64,000 nucleotides of DNA from Rhizobium pisi (GTDB taxonomy: Bacteria > Pseudomonadota > Alphaproteobacteria > Rhizobiales > Rhizobiaceae). Positions 53,797 to 63,062 of the stretch are shown here, one piece after another (the first letter of the stretch is position 1; each line of letters opens with the position of its first letter). The stretch is from the NCBI RefSeq assembly GCF_003938655.1, contig NZ_RJJT01000012.1, forward strand, positions 171,453 to 235,452. The letters are read 5' to 3'. Under the pieces are notes generated by a model. It did not search any database and was not told the origin of the DNA. It saw nothing but the letters and a program-made list of their open reading frames with translations. A program made the translations under genes and the position numbers.

Positions 53797-54246
53797 ATGG
53801 ACGCATACATCTCTGCTCTGATGGGTCTCGCCGGCATCGCAATTGGCAGCCTGACCTCTTTTGCCAGCACGTGGATGACGCATCGATCACAGTTGCGGGA
53901 AAAATATCGCGAGGTCGAGATTGCCAAGCGCGAAAAGCTATTCTCCGATTTCATCGCCGAGGCCACACGGCTGTTCGGTGATGCACTAAGCCACCAGAAG
54001 GACGACGTTTCCGACCTCGTGCTGCTTTATGCATTGGTCGCCCAGATGCGTCTGATCTCGTCCCATCCGGTCGTGGACGCAGCCGAACTGGCGATGGCAA
54101 GGATCGTCGAGACCTATTTGACGCCCAATCGCTCGCTCTCTGAAATCCGGGATCTTGCCCGTTCCGGCGCGATGAACTTTCTCCTCGATTTTGGTGAGGC
54201 TTGCCGCGCAGAATTGGCGACAGGGCACCTGGCTACCGGACGATAG
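53797..54246 (+). CDS. Membrane-anchored coiled-coil hypothetical protein
   Basis: A 149-residue protein with one N-terminal membrane segment (ISALMGLAGIAIGSLTSFAS), a charged helix (LREKYREVEIAKREKLFSDF) and a helical C-terminal domain. This topology, one anchor plus a cytoplasmic helical bundle, occurs in many uncharacterised proteins. AGAGGAGAA precedes the ATG. It lies 75 bp after tetR copy 1 in the same direction and could be co-regulated. Function unknown. Confidence 0.6.
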   Translation: MDAYISALMGLAGIAIGSLTSFASTWMTHRSQLREKYREVEIAKREKLFSDFIAEATRLFGDALSHQKDDVSDLVLLYALVAQMRLISSHPVVDAAELAMARIVETYLTPNRSLSEIRDLARSGAMNFLLDFGEACRAELATGHLATGR

Positions 54247-54386
54247 AATGCCGCAGATCTCCGTGGTAAACTTTTGAACTTCGTCTATGTCAGTCTTCGC
54301 ATAAGGGCTGCGGGCCGGAATTCGGCGTGGCCAAGTGCCGGGTACCGGAGGTGTTGGAGCGTTCCTGGAACCTGTTGAAGGGACTG

Positions 54387-55025
54387 TCAGATGCCTTGGC
54401 AGAACCAGAAGCCACCGACGACAATGGCGAGCATCGAAAACGAGGCCATAAGCGTGTTTTGCACTTTGACGCTCCCGGCCCCCGTCCGACCCGCGAGCCA
54501 GCCAATGAAGGTGGAAAAGGTCGCCATTGCCGCGATCGTGCCGAGACCGAACACGAGGAGATAGGCCGCTGCTTCGGCATTCGTGGGCAACGCCAGCGCT
54601 GGCACGATGCCGAGCAAGTGCGAACTGCCGGCCAGCCCGTGCACCGTGCCTACAGCAAAGGCCGGATGCTTGTGCCGGTGACCATGCGGATGATACCCCA
54701 CGGAGTGAGTTTCTGACCGGCCGGCAAATGCTGCCCGTAATCCCCAGATGCCGATGCCGCAGAGCATGACGCCCACGAAACGCTCGCCCCAGGCGGAGAT
54801 AATATCGATGGACATGGTATCCCGCAGCAATAGCGCGAGCAGCCCTACGCCAACGACGCCGGCGCTGTGTCCGACCCCCCATCGAACCCCTGTCCGCCAG
54901 GCTCGAGCTTTGGCATCGAGGGCATATGGTGCGATTGCGGCAAGGTGATCCGGGCCGGAAACGACGTGAACAAAGCCTGCGAAGAGCCCGGAGGCCAGAA
55001 GGGTCATCAGAAAGAAGGGGGTCAT
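54387..55025 (-). CDS. NicO/UreH-type nickel-cobalt transporter family protein
   Basis: A 212-residue membrane protein with about six hydrophobic segments. Family features are the opening HVVSGPDHLAAIAPYAL (the HxxxxDH-like metal motif), VRWGVGHSAGVVGVGLLAL in segment two, a His-rich loop (YHPHGHRHKHP) that could bind metal, and TVHGLAGSSHLLGIVPALAL. Such proteins move Ni or Co out of or into the cell or serve metalloenzymes. ATG 55025 (MTPFFLMTLLAS) was chosen; the longer frame adds a Cys-containing leader. Not linked to urease or hydrogenase genes here. Confidence 0.8.
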   Translation of the reverse strand: MTPFFLMTLLASGLFAGFVHVVSGPDHLAAIAPYALDAKARAWRTGVRWGVGHSAGVVGVGLLALLLRDTMSIDIISAWGERFVGVMLCGIGIWGLRAAFAGRSETHSVGYHPHGHRHKHPAFAVGTVHGLAGSSHLLGIVPALALPTNAEAAAYLLVFGLGTIAAMATFSTFIGWLAGRTGAGSVKVQNTLMASFSMLAIVVGGFWFCQGI

Positions 55026-55112
55026 GTCGTAGCCTTTTGGGCGGCGGAATTCGCATAGCGGACAGCGAGCGTAGTCAACGTGGCACGGAGTGGTTTCCAC
55101 AGCGCTCCATCA

Positions 55113-56465
55113 TCAGTCGGGCAATCGAATGCGTGCCCGGACGTGGGAATTGATCATGTCCGCGAGCCATATCAGCCCGCCATGCCAGAACCCGTGCAGC
55201 CGCGATTGATGGCTGCGGTAGAGGAGGACGTGACCGAGCTGAGCCACCCGTCCACGTATGAAGCCGCCCGTGAATAGTCCGAATTGTCCGAGCGAGCCGT
55301 AGGCGCCATAGCCGCCCAGCGATACGATCGAACCGAAGTCCCTGTAGGAGAACGGGGGAAGTTCCCTCCCTTCCAGCCAGCCAGGAAGATGGCGGATCAA
55401 ATGCGAAGCCTGCTGATGCGCAACCTGGGCTGCTGGAGGTAGCGGCTTGCCAAGCTCTCCCGGAGAAAGACTGGAACAGTCCCCGACGGCAAAAATCCGG
55501 GGATCAAGCGTCGTCTGCAGCGTGGGTCCCACCACGATCTGGTTGTTGCGTGTCACCTCAAGGCCATCCAACGAGGCACAGGCGTCCGAAGCCTTCACAC
55601 CGGCCGCCCAGACCTTCAGCTCGGCGTTGAGCTGTGTTCCGTCCGCCAGCCGAAGGCAATCGGCCTCGGCGGCGACGACCCTCGTGCCCGTCAGGACCGC
55701 GACGCCGAGCCTCTCGAGACGCTCGCGGGCGGCAATCGCCACACGATCGGGAAACGCACCTAACAGATTTGGCCCGCTCTCGATCAGCGTCACCTTGACC
55801 TGGTCGCGCAGTCCTGCAGCGCCGTAATAGGCCGAGGCATCGGCGAGCTGGACGAGCTCTGCGGCGAGTTCGACTCCTGTAGCACCGCCTCCGACCACCG
55901 CGATGTGCAAGATGCTCTTGGCCGCGAGCGCTGCGAGCATGAGCGCCATCACCTCGCGATTGAAGTTCATCGCCTGGGAACGGCTATCGATCGTCAGGCA
56001 GTGGTCGCGCACGCCCGGCGTTCCAAAGTCGTTCGCCTCGCTACCTGTCGCCAGGATCAATGTGTCATAGGATATCGCACGCTCCGGCAAGATGGGGCGA
56101 CCGTCGATCTCCAACGGGTTCAGATAGATCTTCCGCTTTTTCCGGTCGACGCCCTTGAGTTCTCCCGTCTCGAACATGAAACGTCGGTTTCGGGCTTGGG
56201 AGATGTAGGAGGTTTCCTGCTGGGAAACATCCGTGGTTCCGGCGGCGATCGTATGCAGCATCGGCTTCCATACATAGGCAGGCTCCCTGTCGACCAGCGT
56301 CACGGCGATCGAGGTTCTGCGTATCCTTCCTGGCAGTTTGGAGGCAATTTCCAGCCCGGCGATTCCGCCACCGACGATCACGATCTGGTGGGGCCTTGAA
56401 GGCGTGCCTCCTTGGTCAGGATCGTGTCTCTGGGGCTTGTCGGATGGTGTTGATGATTTCCGCAT
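55113..56465 (-). CDS. Type II NADH dehydrogenase-like FAD enzyme (NDH-2)
   Basis: A 450-residue flavoprotein. The FAD Rossmann motif is IVIVGGGIAGLEIASKL, the NADH-binding motif IAVVGGGATGVELAAEL, and the second FAD site IFAVGDCSSL; YDTLILATGSEANDFG is also typical. The C-terminal amphipathic region (GRVAQLGHVLLYRSHQSRLH) fits membrane association. NDH-2 passes electrons from NADH to quinone without pumping protons. GGAGAAGATAA precedes the ATG. It lies 19 bp downstream of a decayed paralogue, from which the locus seems to have duplicated or been replaced. Confidence 0.9.
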   Translation of the reverse strand: MRKSSTPSDKPQRHDPDQGGTPSRPHQIVIVGGGIAGLEIASKLPGRIRRTSIAVTLVDREPAYVWKPMLHTIAAGTTDVSQQETSYISQARNRRFMFETGELKGVDRKKRKIYLNPLEIDGRPILPERAISYDTLILATGSEANDFGTPGVRDHCLTIDSRSQAMNFNREVMALMLAALAAKSILHIAVVGGGATGVELAAELVQLADASAYYGAAGLRDQVKVTLIESGPNLLGAFPDRVAIAARERLERLGVAVLTGTRVVAAEADCLRLADGTQLNAELKVWAAGVKASDACASLDGLEVTRNNQIVVGPTLQTTLDPRIFAVGDCSSLSPGELGKPLPPAAQVAHQQASHLIRHLPGWLEGRELPPFSYRDFGSIVSLGGYGAYGSLGQFGLFTGGFIRGRVAQLGHVLLYRSHQSRLHGFWHGGLIWLADMINSHVRARIRLPD

Positions 56466-56484
56466 TTATCTTCTCCAGATATAA

Positions 56485-57716
56485 TCACCTGCAAGACACC
56501 GCGACCTCTGAGGTCGCGGTCGCAGTGTTTTCGTCAACGGCCGGAGCGTGCCCGCGCCGACTGGCTACGAGTTCGGACGGCTCGACGATCAGCCGTCCGC
56601 TACGACGGTAAGTAGTCAGGAGGCGCACCCAGTTTGCCAGGATCGAAAGCCTTGCGTGGCCCCCGCCGGACAAGGTTCGCAAATGCAGCAGTCCCCACAA
56701 CAACCAGGCGGGAAAGCCGATGATTGAACGGCCGCGAAATTCCGCGACGCCGACGTTCCGAGAGATGGTTGCCAGCTTGCTCGGCGTGAATGACGCGTAA
56801 GGCTTGGGGTAGCGGGTGTTCGCAAGGCGTGCTGCGATAAGTCTGCCGACGTATTTGCCTTGATCCTGCGCAACCGACGCCAGGCCCGGCATCGCCCGGC
56901 CATCAGAGCCCATGACATGGGCCGCATCGCCGACAACAAAACACTCAGGATGTCCCGGCACTGAAAAATCATTCAGGACCGCTACTGTTCCGTCCGGTTT
57001 GACATGCGCGCCGAGTGTGCGTGCCAGTGGCACTCCCTGAACGCCAGTGCACCACAATACGGTCGCAGCGGCGATGCGCTCGCCGCCGACGACGACGCCT
57101 GCTGCGTCCACGTGAGTTACGGGAACGCCCAGCCTTACCTCGACCCCTTGGCCTTCCAGGGCGCGGGCCGCATAGGCTGAATGTCGTTCGCCAAAGGTCG
57201 GCAGCAATCTTGGCCCCGACTGGACCAGTACGACGCGCGCCTTGCCGAGGTCTATATTTCGAAAGTCGGATGCGAGCGTCCTTCGGGTAAACTCGCTGAT
57301 CGTGCCTGTGATCGCGACGCCCGTCGGCCCACCGCCGACGACGACCACCGTCATGTCGCGCGCCTGGTTCTCAGGATCAGGCTCCAATTCGGCTCGCTCG
57401 AACGCCTTCAGAAGTCGATTGCGGGCGGTGACCGCGTCGCTGAGCGACTTCAATCCAAGCGCGTGCGGCGCCCATTCCGCCTCGTGACCAAAATAGCTCG
57501 TCTGCGCTCCCGTCGCGACCACCAGGATATCATGGCGACCTGGAAGAGAAACGGTTGAGAAACACGTGATGATTGTTCCGGTCGACGAGCGTGATGTCGG
57601 CATTGCTGTCGCGTAAGGCGCGGACGGCTGCCAGGCCGGCGAAACCGGCGCCAATGACAGCGATCTTGCATCGCGATGTTTGGTTTGTCGCGGCCGGCAA
57701 GGTGAGCGTTCATCAT
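56485..57716 (-). pseudogene. Decayed NDH-2 paralogue with frameshifts and internal deletion
   Basis: From ATG 57716 the product starts MNAHLAGRDKPNIA, then the frame shifts and the next reads IAVIGAGFAGLAAVRALRDS and ITLVDRNNHHVF; it shifts again at QPFLFQVA and jumps straight to DILVVATGAQTSYFGHEAEW, skipping roughly 50-60 codons normally found there. The remaining two thirds (VVVVGGGPTGVAITGTISEF, CFVVGDAAHVMGSDGRAMPG) are intact to the stop. Its ATG overlaps the TPR gene stop (ATGA), so it was the last gene of the DyP operon. A shortened but translated protein from an internal start cannot be excluded. Confidence 0.8.
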
Positions 57717-58747
57717 ACAGCGAACTCGCGGGCCCGGGTGGCTTGTTCGGCGGCACTCGCCCTGGCAAGGAGCTTGCGCGACCTCGGCGTGTCTCGGAGT
57801 TTTAAATTGACCAAGGCCAGATCGAGCGCTCGCTTTGGCCGATTGCCGATCCCCATGAAAAATGCCGCCGCATGGTCCGCATAGGCTTCGGGCCGACGCG
57901 CCAGCAGACGCTCATATGCCTCGCCTGCGAGTTCGGCGTATCTGGCGGACCTGCCGTCGCCACACGCGGCGAGAATTTCCGCGTAGAGCGCGCGGTACTC
58001 CGGATCATCGGAGGCTTCCAGCAGGGGGGTGACGAGAGATTCTGCAAGGTCCAACTTCCCGCGGGCGAACGCAACCTCGGCACGATGCCCGCGTCCCGGA
58101 ACATGTGCAGGCAGTACCACGTCGAGCGCTGCGAAGACCGCCTCCGCTTGATCCAGATCGCCTCGGCGCATCGAACTCACTCCCCATTCGAAGAGCAGTT
58201 GCCCACAGGGGAACGGAGATACTCCATCGTCGGCGTCGAGCGCGGCCGCATAGTAGGTCTCCGCCCTGCCCCATTGATCCATTTCCGCCAGCAGCGTCGC
58301 GAGGCTTGCAAGCGTATCAATCCGAGGATTGCGCTTCGCCAGTCTTTCACGCAGGACCAGCGCTTCATTATAGTATCCCGTCGCCTGAAGCAGAGCCGCC
58401 CGTTCTGCTTCAATTTCTTGTCTCGAATATCCAGCCACCAGCGCTTGAGCGAGAAGCGCTTTGGCTTTCGCGAAACGGTGGAAGCGTCCCGCCATCTGCG
58501 CGCGCACATAGAGCGCTCTTGCGCAGTTGGACGACATGTCGATCGCCTCAGCGGCGATGGACTCGCCCCGGTCATGGTCCGCGATTCTGCCGAGCACGTC
58601 GCCGCGGAGAAAGAGGAGTTTCGCGAGCGTCAGCAAGCTTTCGGAACTCCCACCCGCAGCACGCTCCCGCTCCAACCCGTCGATCGATGTCGACAGGTTG
58701 GCGAGAGCAATCCGCCCGCTTGTATAGCGATGGGGCTGGATCATCAT
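57713..58747 (-). CDS. Tetratricopeptide-repeat protein
   Basis: A 344-residue, mostly helical protein with about six TPR-like units (for example NCARALYVRAQMAGRFHRFA, RAETYYAAALDADDG and DQAEAVFAALDVVLPAHVPG). No signal peptide. TPR proteins hold other proteins together, so it may scaffold the enzymes encoded upstream. Its ATG overlaps the SDR stop by one base (TGATG) and its stop overlaps the decayed NDH-2 start, so it is translationally coupled on both sides. Confidence 0.75.
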   Translation of the reverse strand: MMIQPHRYTSGRIALANLSTSIDGLERERAAGGSSESLLTLAKLLFLRGDVLGRIADHDRGESIAAEAIDMSSNCARALYVRAQMAGRFHRFAKAKALLAQALVAGYSRQEIEAERAALLQATGYYNEALVLRERLAKRNPRIDTLASLATLLAEMDQWGRAETYYAAALDADDGVSPFPCGQLLFEWGVSSMRRGDLDQAEAVFAALDVVLPAHVPGRGHRAEVAFARGKLDLAESLVTPLLEASDDPEYRALYAEILAACGDGRSARYAELAGEAYERLLARRPEAYADHAAAFFMGIGNRPKRALDLALVNLKLRDTPRSRKLLARASAAEQATRAREFAV

Positions 58748-59532
58748 CAGGAGGCAACCTTGAGGCCGGTCAGCAGCGCAGGATAGCCCCGCGTCAGCGA
58801 GCCCCCGTCGATCGCGATCGTATCACCGTTGATCGAGCGCGCCTTGTCGGACGCGAGAAACACGGCCGCCGCCGCGATTTCTTCCGCTGCTACAGCGCGA
58901 TTCATCGGGATGACGCCGAGGAAGAGGTCACGCATGACGGGATTGTCGAGTTCCTTTCTGGTCAGTGGCGTTTCCACCAGACCGGGCGCGATGCCTACGA
59001 CGCGAATACCTCGACCACCGAGCTCCAGGGCGCCGCAACGGGTGATCATGTCCACCCCGGCCTTCGCGGCACAGTAGGCCACCTGACCTTCGCCTGCCTG
59101 CCGCGCATTCACCGAGGAGATGTTGATGATTACGCCCGGCCGTCCCTGTTCGATCATGATCCGGGCGCCATTTTTGACGCCGAAGAAGACCCCGCCGAGC
59201 GTCACGGCCTGAACGGCGCTCCACTTTTCGGCGGAGAGTTCGGTAAGCGGCGTGATCGCACCAAAGCCGGCACAATTAACGACGATATCCAGCGAGCCGA
59301 AACTGTCGCATGCGGTGATCATGGCGCCCTGGACCTGAACCTCGTCCGAAACGTCGGTCAAGCAGCCGATTGCGCGATCACCGAGTTCGCGGGTGACCTC
59401 GTCAAGCGCTTTCGCATTGACGTCACAGAGCACTACGCTCGCGCCCGCTTCGATAAATGCCGTCGCGATCGCCTTGCCGATGCCCGATGCGGCGCCGGTC
59501 ACGACGGCGCCCTTGCCCTTCAACTCATCCAT
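58747..59532 (-). CDS. SDR-family dehydrogenase
   Basis: A 261-residue classical SDR: cofactor motif VTGAASGIGKAIA, LDIVVNCAGFG, catalytic Ser in INISSVNARQAGEG and Tyr/Lys in YCAAK, then VVGIAPGLVETPL and GDTIAIDGGSLTRGYP. The acidic residue VVLCDVN after strand 2 suggests NAD rather than NADP. It probably interconverts an alcohol and a ketone. Placed 62 bp after an acetoacetate decarboxylase-like gene, it could reduce or supply the keto compound; this is inference. Confidence 0.92.
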   Translation of the reverse strand: MDELKGKGAVVTGAASGIGKAIATAFIEAGASVVLCDVNAKALDEVTRELGDRAIGCLTDVSDEVQVQGAMITACDSFGSLDIVVNCAGFGAITPLTELSAEKWSAVQAVTLGGVFFGVKNGARIMIEQGRPGVIINISSVNARQAGEGQVAYCAAKAGVDMITRCGALELGGRGIRVVGIAPGLVETPLTRKELDNPVMRDLFLGVIPMNRAVAAEEIAAAAVFLASDKARSINGDTIAIDGGSLTRGYPALLTGLKVAS

Positions 59533-59594
59533 TTCAATTCTCCATCAATGGCGGTGGTCTCCCACTCGCAAAAAATCAGATTTCTTGTTCCAAC

Positions 59595-60383
59595 TTAGCG
59601 GCGCTCGGCCTCAAGGTAGTCGTAGACGACTTCGCCGTCGTTGAGCGTCATGTCCCAGAGGTGCTGGCGGCCTTCGAGAACGCGCACGACCGGCAGTGCC
59701 GCGACCGGGCAGCCGACATGCGGGACCATGAACAGTTCCGCGGGGCCGCCCCATGCGCCTTTCAACCGGACATCGTAAAGATTGACCTTCACGAGCTGGG
59801 CGACCTTCGGCGTGTGGTTGTCGACGTCGGGTAGGAGCTTGAGCACGAGCTGGGTCGTTTGCAGCTCCTGCTCGATCTCGGCCAGGCGATCAGACAGGTC
59901 GACCATGCGATACGGCATGGTCGCAAGCGCGACCTGCGTGCCACCATAGGAGAGGGTGCCGGTCAGCACCTCCCGGACGGCTTTCAGCTCGGGCTCGCCA
60001 TGTCGCTTCGGGAAACCGAGAATCTCCCGACCGGCGAGGGTCGGGGACTCGCTGTTGAGGAATGCCTGGAAGACGTAGATGACCGGCTTGCCCTCGAAGG
60101 TGCATGCCACCGAATGGCCGATCTCAACGTACGGCCCGAATCCGCTGACGTCGGTCATGTTCCGCCACTCTATGGTGACGCGGTTGCCCTCGGCTGGTTG
60201 GAGAGGTCTCGGGACAACCGCGCGTACGGCCTCCGCGGTGCTCTCGTAGGTGACGATGAGCTGGTGCATGTCCTTGTAGTGCCACGGCCCGCGCGGGTAG
60301 CTTGGCCTCAGGGTCGACATCACCGGATACTCTGGGAACCAGTCGGAGACTCTACCGTTGTGTTTCATGCTGTCCATGTTCAT
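59595..60383 (-). CDS. Acetoacetate decarboxylase family protein
   Basis: A 262-residue protein. The Schiff-base lysine motif is present as ILGFPKRHGEPEL (Lys126), preceded by GREILG as in the ADC family; the second active-site region YVEIGHSVACTFEGKPVIYV and the C-terminal VYDYLEAERR are also typical. ADC makes acetone from acetoacetate, while other members act on different beta-keto acids or as aldolase-dehydratases; the Lys pair of true ADC (Lys-Lys) is here Lys-Arg. Its ATG overlaps the DUF4331 stop (ATGA). Confidence 0.85.
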   Translation of the reverse strand: MNMDSMKHNGRVSDWFPEYPVMSTLRPSYPRGPWHYKDMHQLIVTYESTAEAVRAVVPRPLQPAEGNRVTIEWRNMTDVSGFGPYVEIGHSVACTFEGKPVIYVFQAFLNSESPTLAGREILGFPKRHGEPELKAVREVLTGTLSYGGTQVALATMPYRMVDLSDRLAEIEQELQTTQLVLKLLPDVDNHTPKVAQLVKVNLYDVRLKGAWGGPAELFMVPHVGCPVAALPVVRVLEGRQHLWDMTLNDGEVVYDYLEAERR

Positions 60384-61498
60384 TTCTCCACAAATGCGGG
60401 CACGGGAAGGTCCGTCCGCTGATTGGCTTGGCGTACGTAAGGAAAGACCGGAGCGGCCGGATTGGTCGGACCGTCGACCCCATCGCCCAGCCGCTCGCCG
60501 CGGCCGCCGTTCACGAGCAGCGTGAGCATCTCGTCCAGAATGTCATCGTCCAGCCAACGACCGCCGGCGGTTGCGTGTGGGCGGTTCTCGAGCACTGCCC
60601 GCTCGATCTCGAGAAAACTGCCGGTCGCGAAGGTATGAGCGAGATCCAGGACCAGGTAGTCGCTCAAGAGCAGATCGCACATGGGATGTCGGCCGTCCGC
60701 TGCCGAGGGCCATGCCATCTCGCCATCGAGGCCGTCGAAGAACGCAAGCGTTGCATCGACACGGGCCTCGTAAAGCGGCCGATATTCCCTGGAGAGGGAG
60801 AAGGCATCCTCCCTGTTGTAGAGGTCTCGAAGCTCGACGCCCTCCGGTTCCCGTGTCGCGTTCGACAACATGACGTTCTTGATTTCCGGCCGGCCGACAC
60901 GTTCGAACCGGACCGGCTTGCTGCCGCGTGCGAGAAACGTTTCCGCAACGGCGGCGATCAGTGTGACGCCATCAAAATGTTCGATAATCGAGGCAAACGG
61001 CACCTCGACGACGATCGTCAAGACGTCGCGAAACTCGACGGTGTTCGTGCCCTTCGCTCCGAACGAAAGTTTGCCGGAAATGTCCGTGCGGATGGTCGCC
61101 TCGACATCCATGAAGAATGGGTCGCTGACCAGTCCCGCGTAGAGGCGCATGCCATCGAGTTCCGACGGCTCGCCAGTGACGAAGCTCGCCTCCCGCCCAT
61201 CCGAGGTGACGACGGTACCTTTCTGCGCCGACGTCCCGTCGGGCACGTCGCTGAAACGCACGTCGATCGCATGTTCCGCCGGACCGTGCGCGAAGCTGTC
61301 GCCCGAGCGGGTCAGCGGTCGCAGCCGGAAACGATAGGTTACAACATCGCTGAAGAAAGACCGCGATGTGGCCATGGGAAACGCATTCATGATCAGGACG
61401 AGATTCCCTGGGCGTTCCGGGCTGGGAAAGGCGTAGAAATCGGTGATGTCCACCGCTGGATCGTCCATGACCGCGGGGCCGCTGAAATGGTCTGACAT
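60380..61498 (-). CDS. DUF4331 family protein
   Basis: A 372-residue protein starting with MDDPAVDITDFYAFPSPERP, the DUF4331 signature, and continuing with the strand-rich ADFYRFRL-like core (VTYRFRLRPLTRSGD, MRLYAGLVSDPFFMDVEATI, VLTIVVEVPFASIIEHFDGV). DUF4331 has no known function; members occur in exported and cytoplasmic forms. No signal peptide is seen here, so it is probably cytoplasmic. It sits between the DyP peroxidase (22 bp away) and the decarboxylase (overlapping by 4 bp). Confidence 0.85.
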   Translation of the reverse strand: MSDHFSGPAVMDDPAVDITDFYAFPSPERPGNLVLIMNAFPMATSRSFFSDVVTYRFRLRPLTRSGDSFAHGPAEHAIDVRFSDVPDGTSAQKGTVVTSDGREASFVTGEPSELDGMRLYAGLVSDPFFMDVEATIRTDISGKLSFGAKGTNTVEFRDVLTIVVEVPFASIIEHFDGVTLIAAVAETFLARGSKPVRFERVGRPEIKNVMLSNATREPEGVELRDLYNREDAFSLSREYRPLYEARVDATLAFFDGLDGEMAWPSAADGRHPMCDLLLSDYLVLDLAHTFATGSFLEIERAVLENRPHATAGGRWLDDDILDEMLTLLVNGGRGERLGDGVDGPTNPAAPVFPYVRQANQRTDLPVPAFVEK

Positions 61499-61520
61499 TG
61501 GGTTCGTCTCTTTCCGTGGT

Positions 61521-62939
61521 TCAGAATTTTTGTTCGATGATGCCCCTGAGCGCGGTCAGCCCTGGCACGAACAAGTACTCGCCACCCTTGACCGTGACGA
61601 AGGTGGGCAGATCGAACAGGAACGGTCGCTTGGCGCCCGGCACGGACATTTGCGATCCTTCGCCCCCGACGCCATTGATCGGGTCTTGCTCGGCGGGATC
61701 GAGGCCCAGGAACTCGCCACCCTTCATCCATTCTGCCTGTACGAATTCGAACTGCCGTTCGATGTCGGCCTGCAGGAAGAGGTTGACGAGGCCGCGATCG
61801 ACGCCATCGTCCTCAAGCGCGCCGTCCTTAAGATGTGGTCCGTATTCGACGCCGCGCCGAACCAGTCGGTGGCGCTTTACGGCAGTCGCACGTTTAAGGG
61901 GTGTGGCACGCGGATTGCTGCGACGCAGGTGCGAGCCGAGCGGGCACCGCAGGCCTTGGTCGTCGCCGGCATAGGTGAAATCGTTGCGCCGGTCACGGTC
62001 GGCGGCAATGGCCGGATCGTCCTTCTCGGGCGACAGGTCGATCGGGCAACCGCTGGGCCAGCGACCCATGAGTTTGGCCGCCACCAGGTCCCGGTGATGC
62101 TGATCGTCGCTGCCATAGAGCGACCGCGCAGCGGTCGCTAAGTATCGACGAAACGCTGCCACGTCCTGATAAAGTTTGCGGAACACCATATAGGTTCCGT
62201 TCAGCCGCAGTTCGAATGGTTCCGGCATCAGCGTGCCGCCGGGACCGACCTCGTCCTCGTAGCCGAGCAGGAACTCGCCCGGTTTCAGCGGGCGCCACGT
62301 GCCGTCGGTTTCGAGTACGCCATCGCCAGGATAGGAGGGCATATCCGCGCCTTCGATCGGCGGTTGAGAGATTGGATCGGCAAAGCCGAAATGTTCGCCT
62401 TCGGAGCCTATTCCGCTTTCATGCGCGAGCGCCATGGTGTCCTGAATGAACCGGATTTCGACACCGCCGGTCGCTTCAAATTCCTCGCGGAGGACTTTTG
62501 TTGCCTCTTCCCTACCTTGGTCGGAATCGGTTCGGAGCCATGCCATCGCGTGGATGTCAGGCCCTCCAAGGCCGCCCTCCCAATGTTCCGGCGCGTGGGG
62601 ACCTAGGTCGCCTACTGCACTTGCACGTCCTCCCATCCCGACCCGGAACGCTTCGGGGAAGCTGGCGAGCGCGCGTTCCGAAAGTCCGAGCGCCTTCAGG
62701 CCGTGATGGGTGAACCCGATATTGACCGTGAACCCCCTCCCGTGCTCCTGTTGGCGGGCATTGACGCGTTGGAACATGTTGCGCAGCCATGCGCGCGACT
62801 TCGCGCCGTCGTTGAACCTCAGGAAGATGTGACGCCCGTATCGCAGTAGAATAGGCGTCACGACATTGTCCTGGATGTCATGCAGATTAGCCTTGAGGTC
62901 AGCGGACGTTAAGCCAGGCTGAGAACCTAGAATCGCCAT
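61521..62939 (-). CDS. DyP-type heme peroxidase
   Basis: A 472-residue peroxidase. The proximal heme ligand is H337 in CPLGSHLRRSNPRATPL, and the distal Asp region is GEHFGFADPISQPPIEG with D188. The usual GxxDG distal motif reads G-F-A-D-P, so the last glycine is replaced. The ferredoxin-like halves and IDLSPEKDDPAI loop are typical of larger DyPs. No Tat or Sec signal, so probably cytoplasmic. DyPs oxidise dyes, phenolics or other bulky substrates with H2O2; the substrate here is unknown. It is second in the operon, 123 bp after the first gene. Confidence 0.9.
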   Translation of the reverse strand: MAILGSQPGLTSADLKANLHDIQDNVVTPILLRYGRHIFLRFNDGAKSRAWLRNMFQRVNARQQEHGRGFTVNIGFTHHGLKALGLSERALASFPEAFRVGMGGRASAVGDLGPHAPEHWEGGLGGPDIHAMAWLRTDSDQGREEATKVLREEFEATGGVEIRFIQDTMALAHESGIGSEGEHFGFADPISQPPIEGADMPSYPGDGVLETDGTWRPLKPGEFLLGYEDEVGPGGTLMPEPFELRLNGTYMVFRKLYQDVAAFRRYLATAARSLYGSDDQHHRDLVAAKLMGRWPSGCPIDLSPEKDDPAIAADRDRRNDFTYAGDDQGLRCPLGSHLRRSNPRATPLKRATAVKRHRLVRRGVEYGPHLKDGALEDDGVDRGLVNLFLQADIERQFEFVQAEWMKGGEFLGLDPAEQDPINGVGGEGSQMSVPGAKRPFLFDLPTFVTVKGGEYLFVPGLTALRGIIEQKF

Positions 62940-63062
62940 TGTCGCAATCCTTGTCGCATTGAGTTCGACGCAGTCGTCGGGAGATGAAGCCGCCCCGAGC
63001 CGGGGCGAACGGCCGACCTCATCTCCCGGGGGGTCAGGTGGTACTGACGGTGTTCGCGGGCG

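Noticed and set aside
58105..59598. 497-codon rightward open frame opposite the SDR and TPR genes
   Set aside because: It is a GC-driven shadow: Arg/Pro/His-rich, no domain, and it crosses three well-supported leftward genes.
60302..61495. 397-codon rightward open frame opposite DUF4331
   Set aside because: Composition is that of an antisense frame and the leftward DUF4331 and decarboxylase genes are secure.
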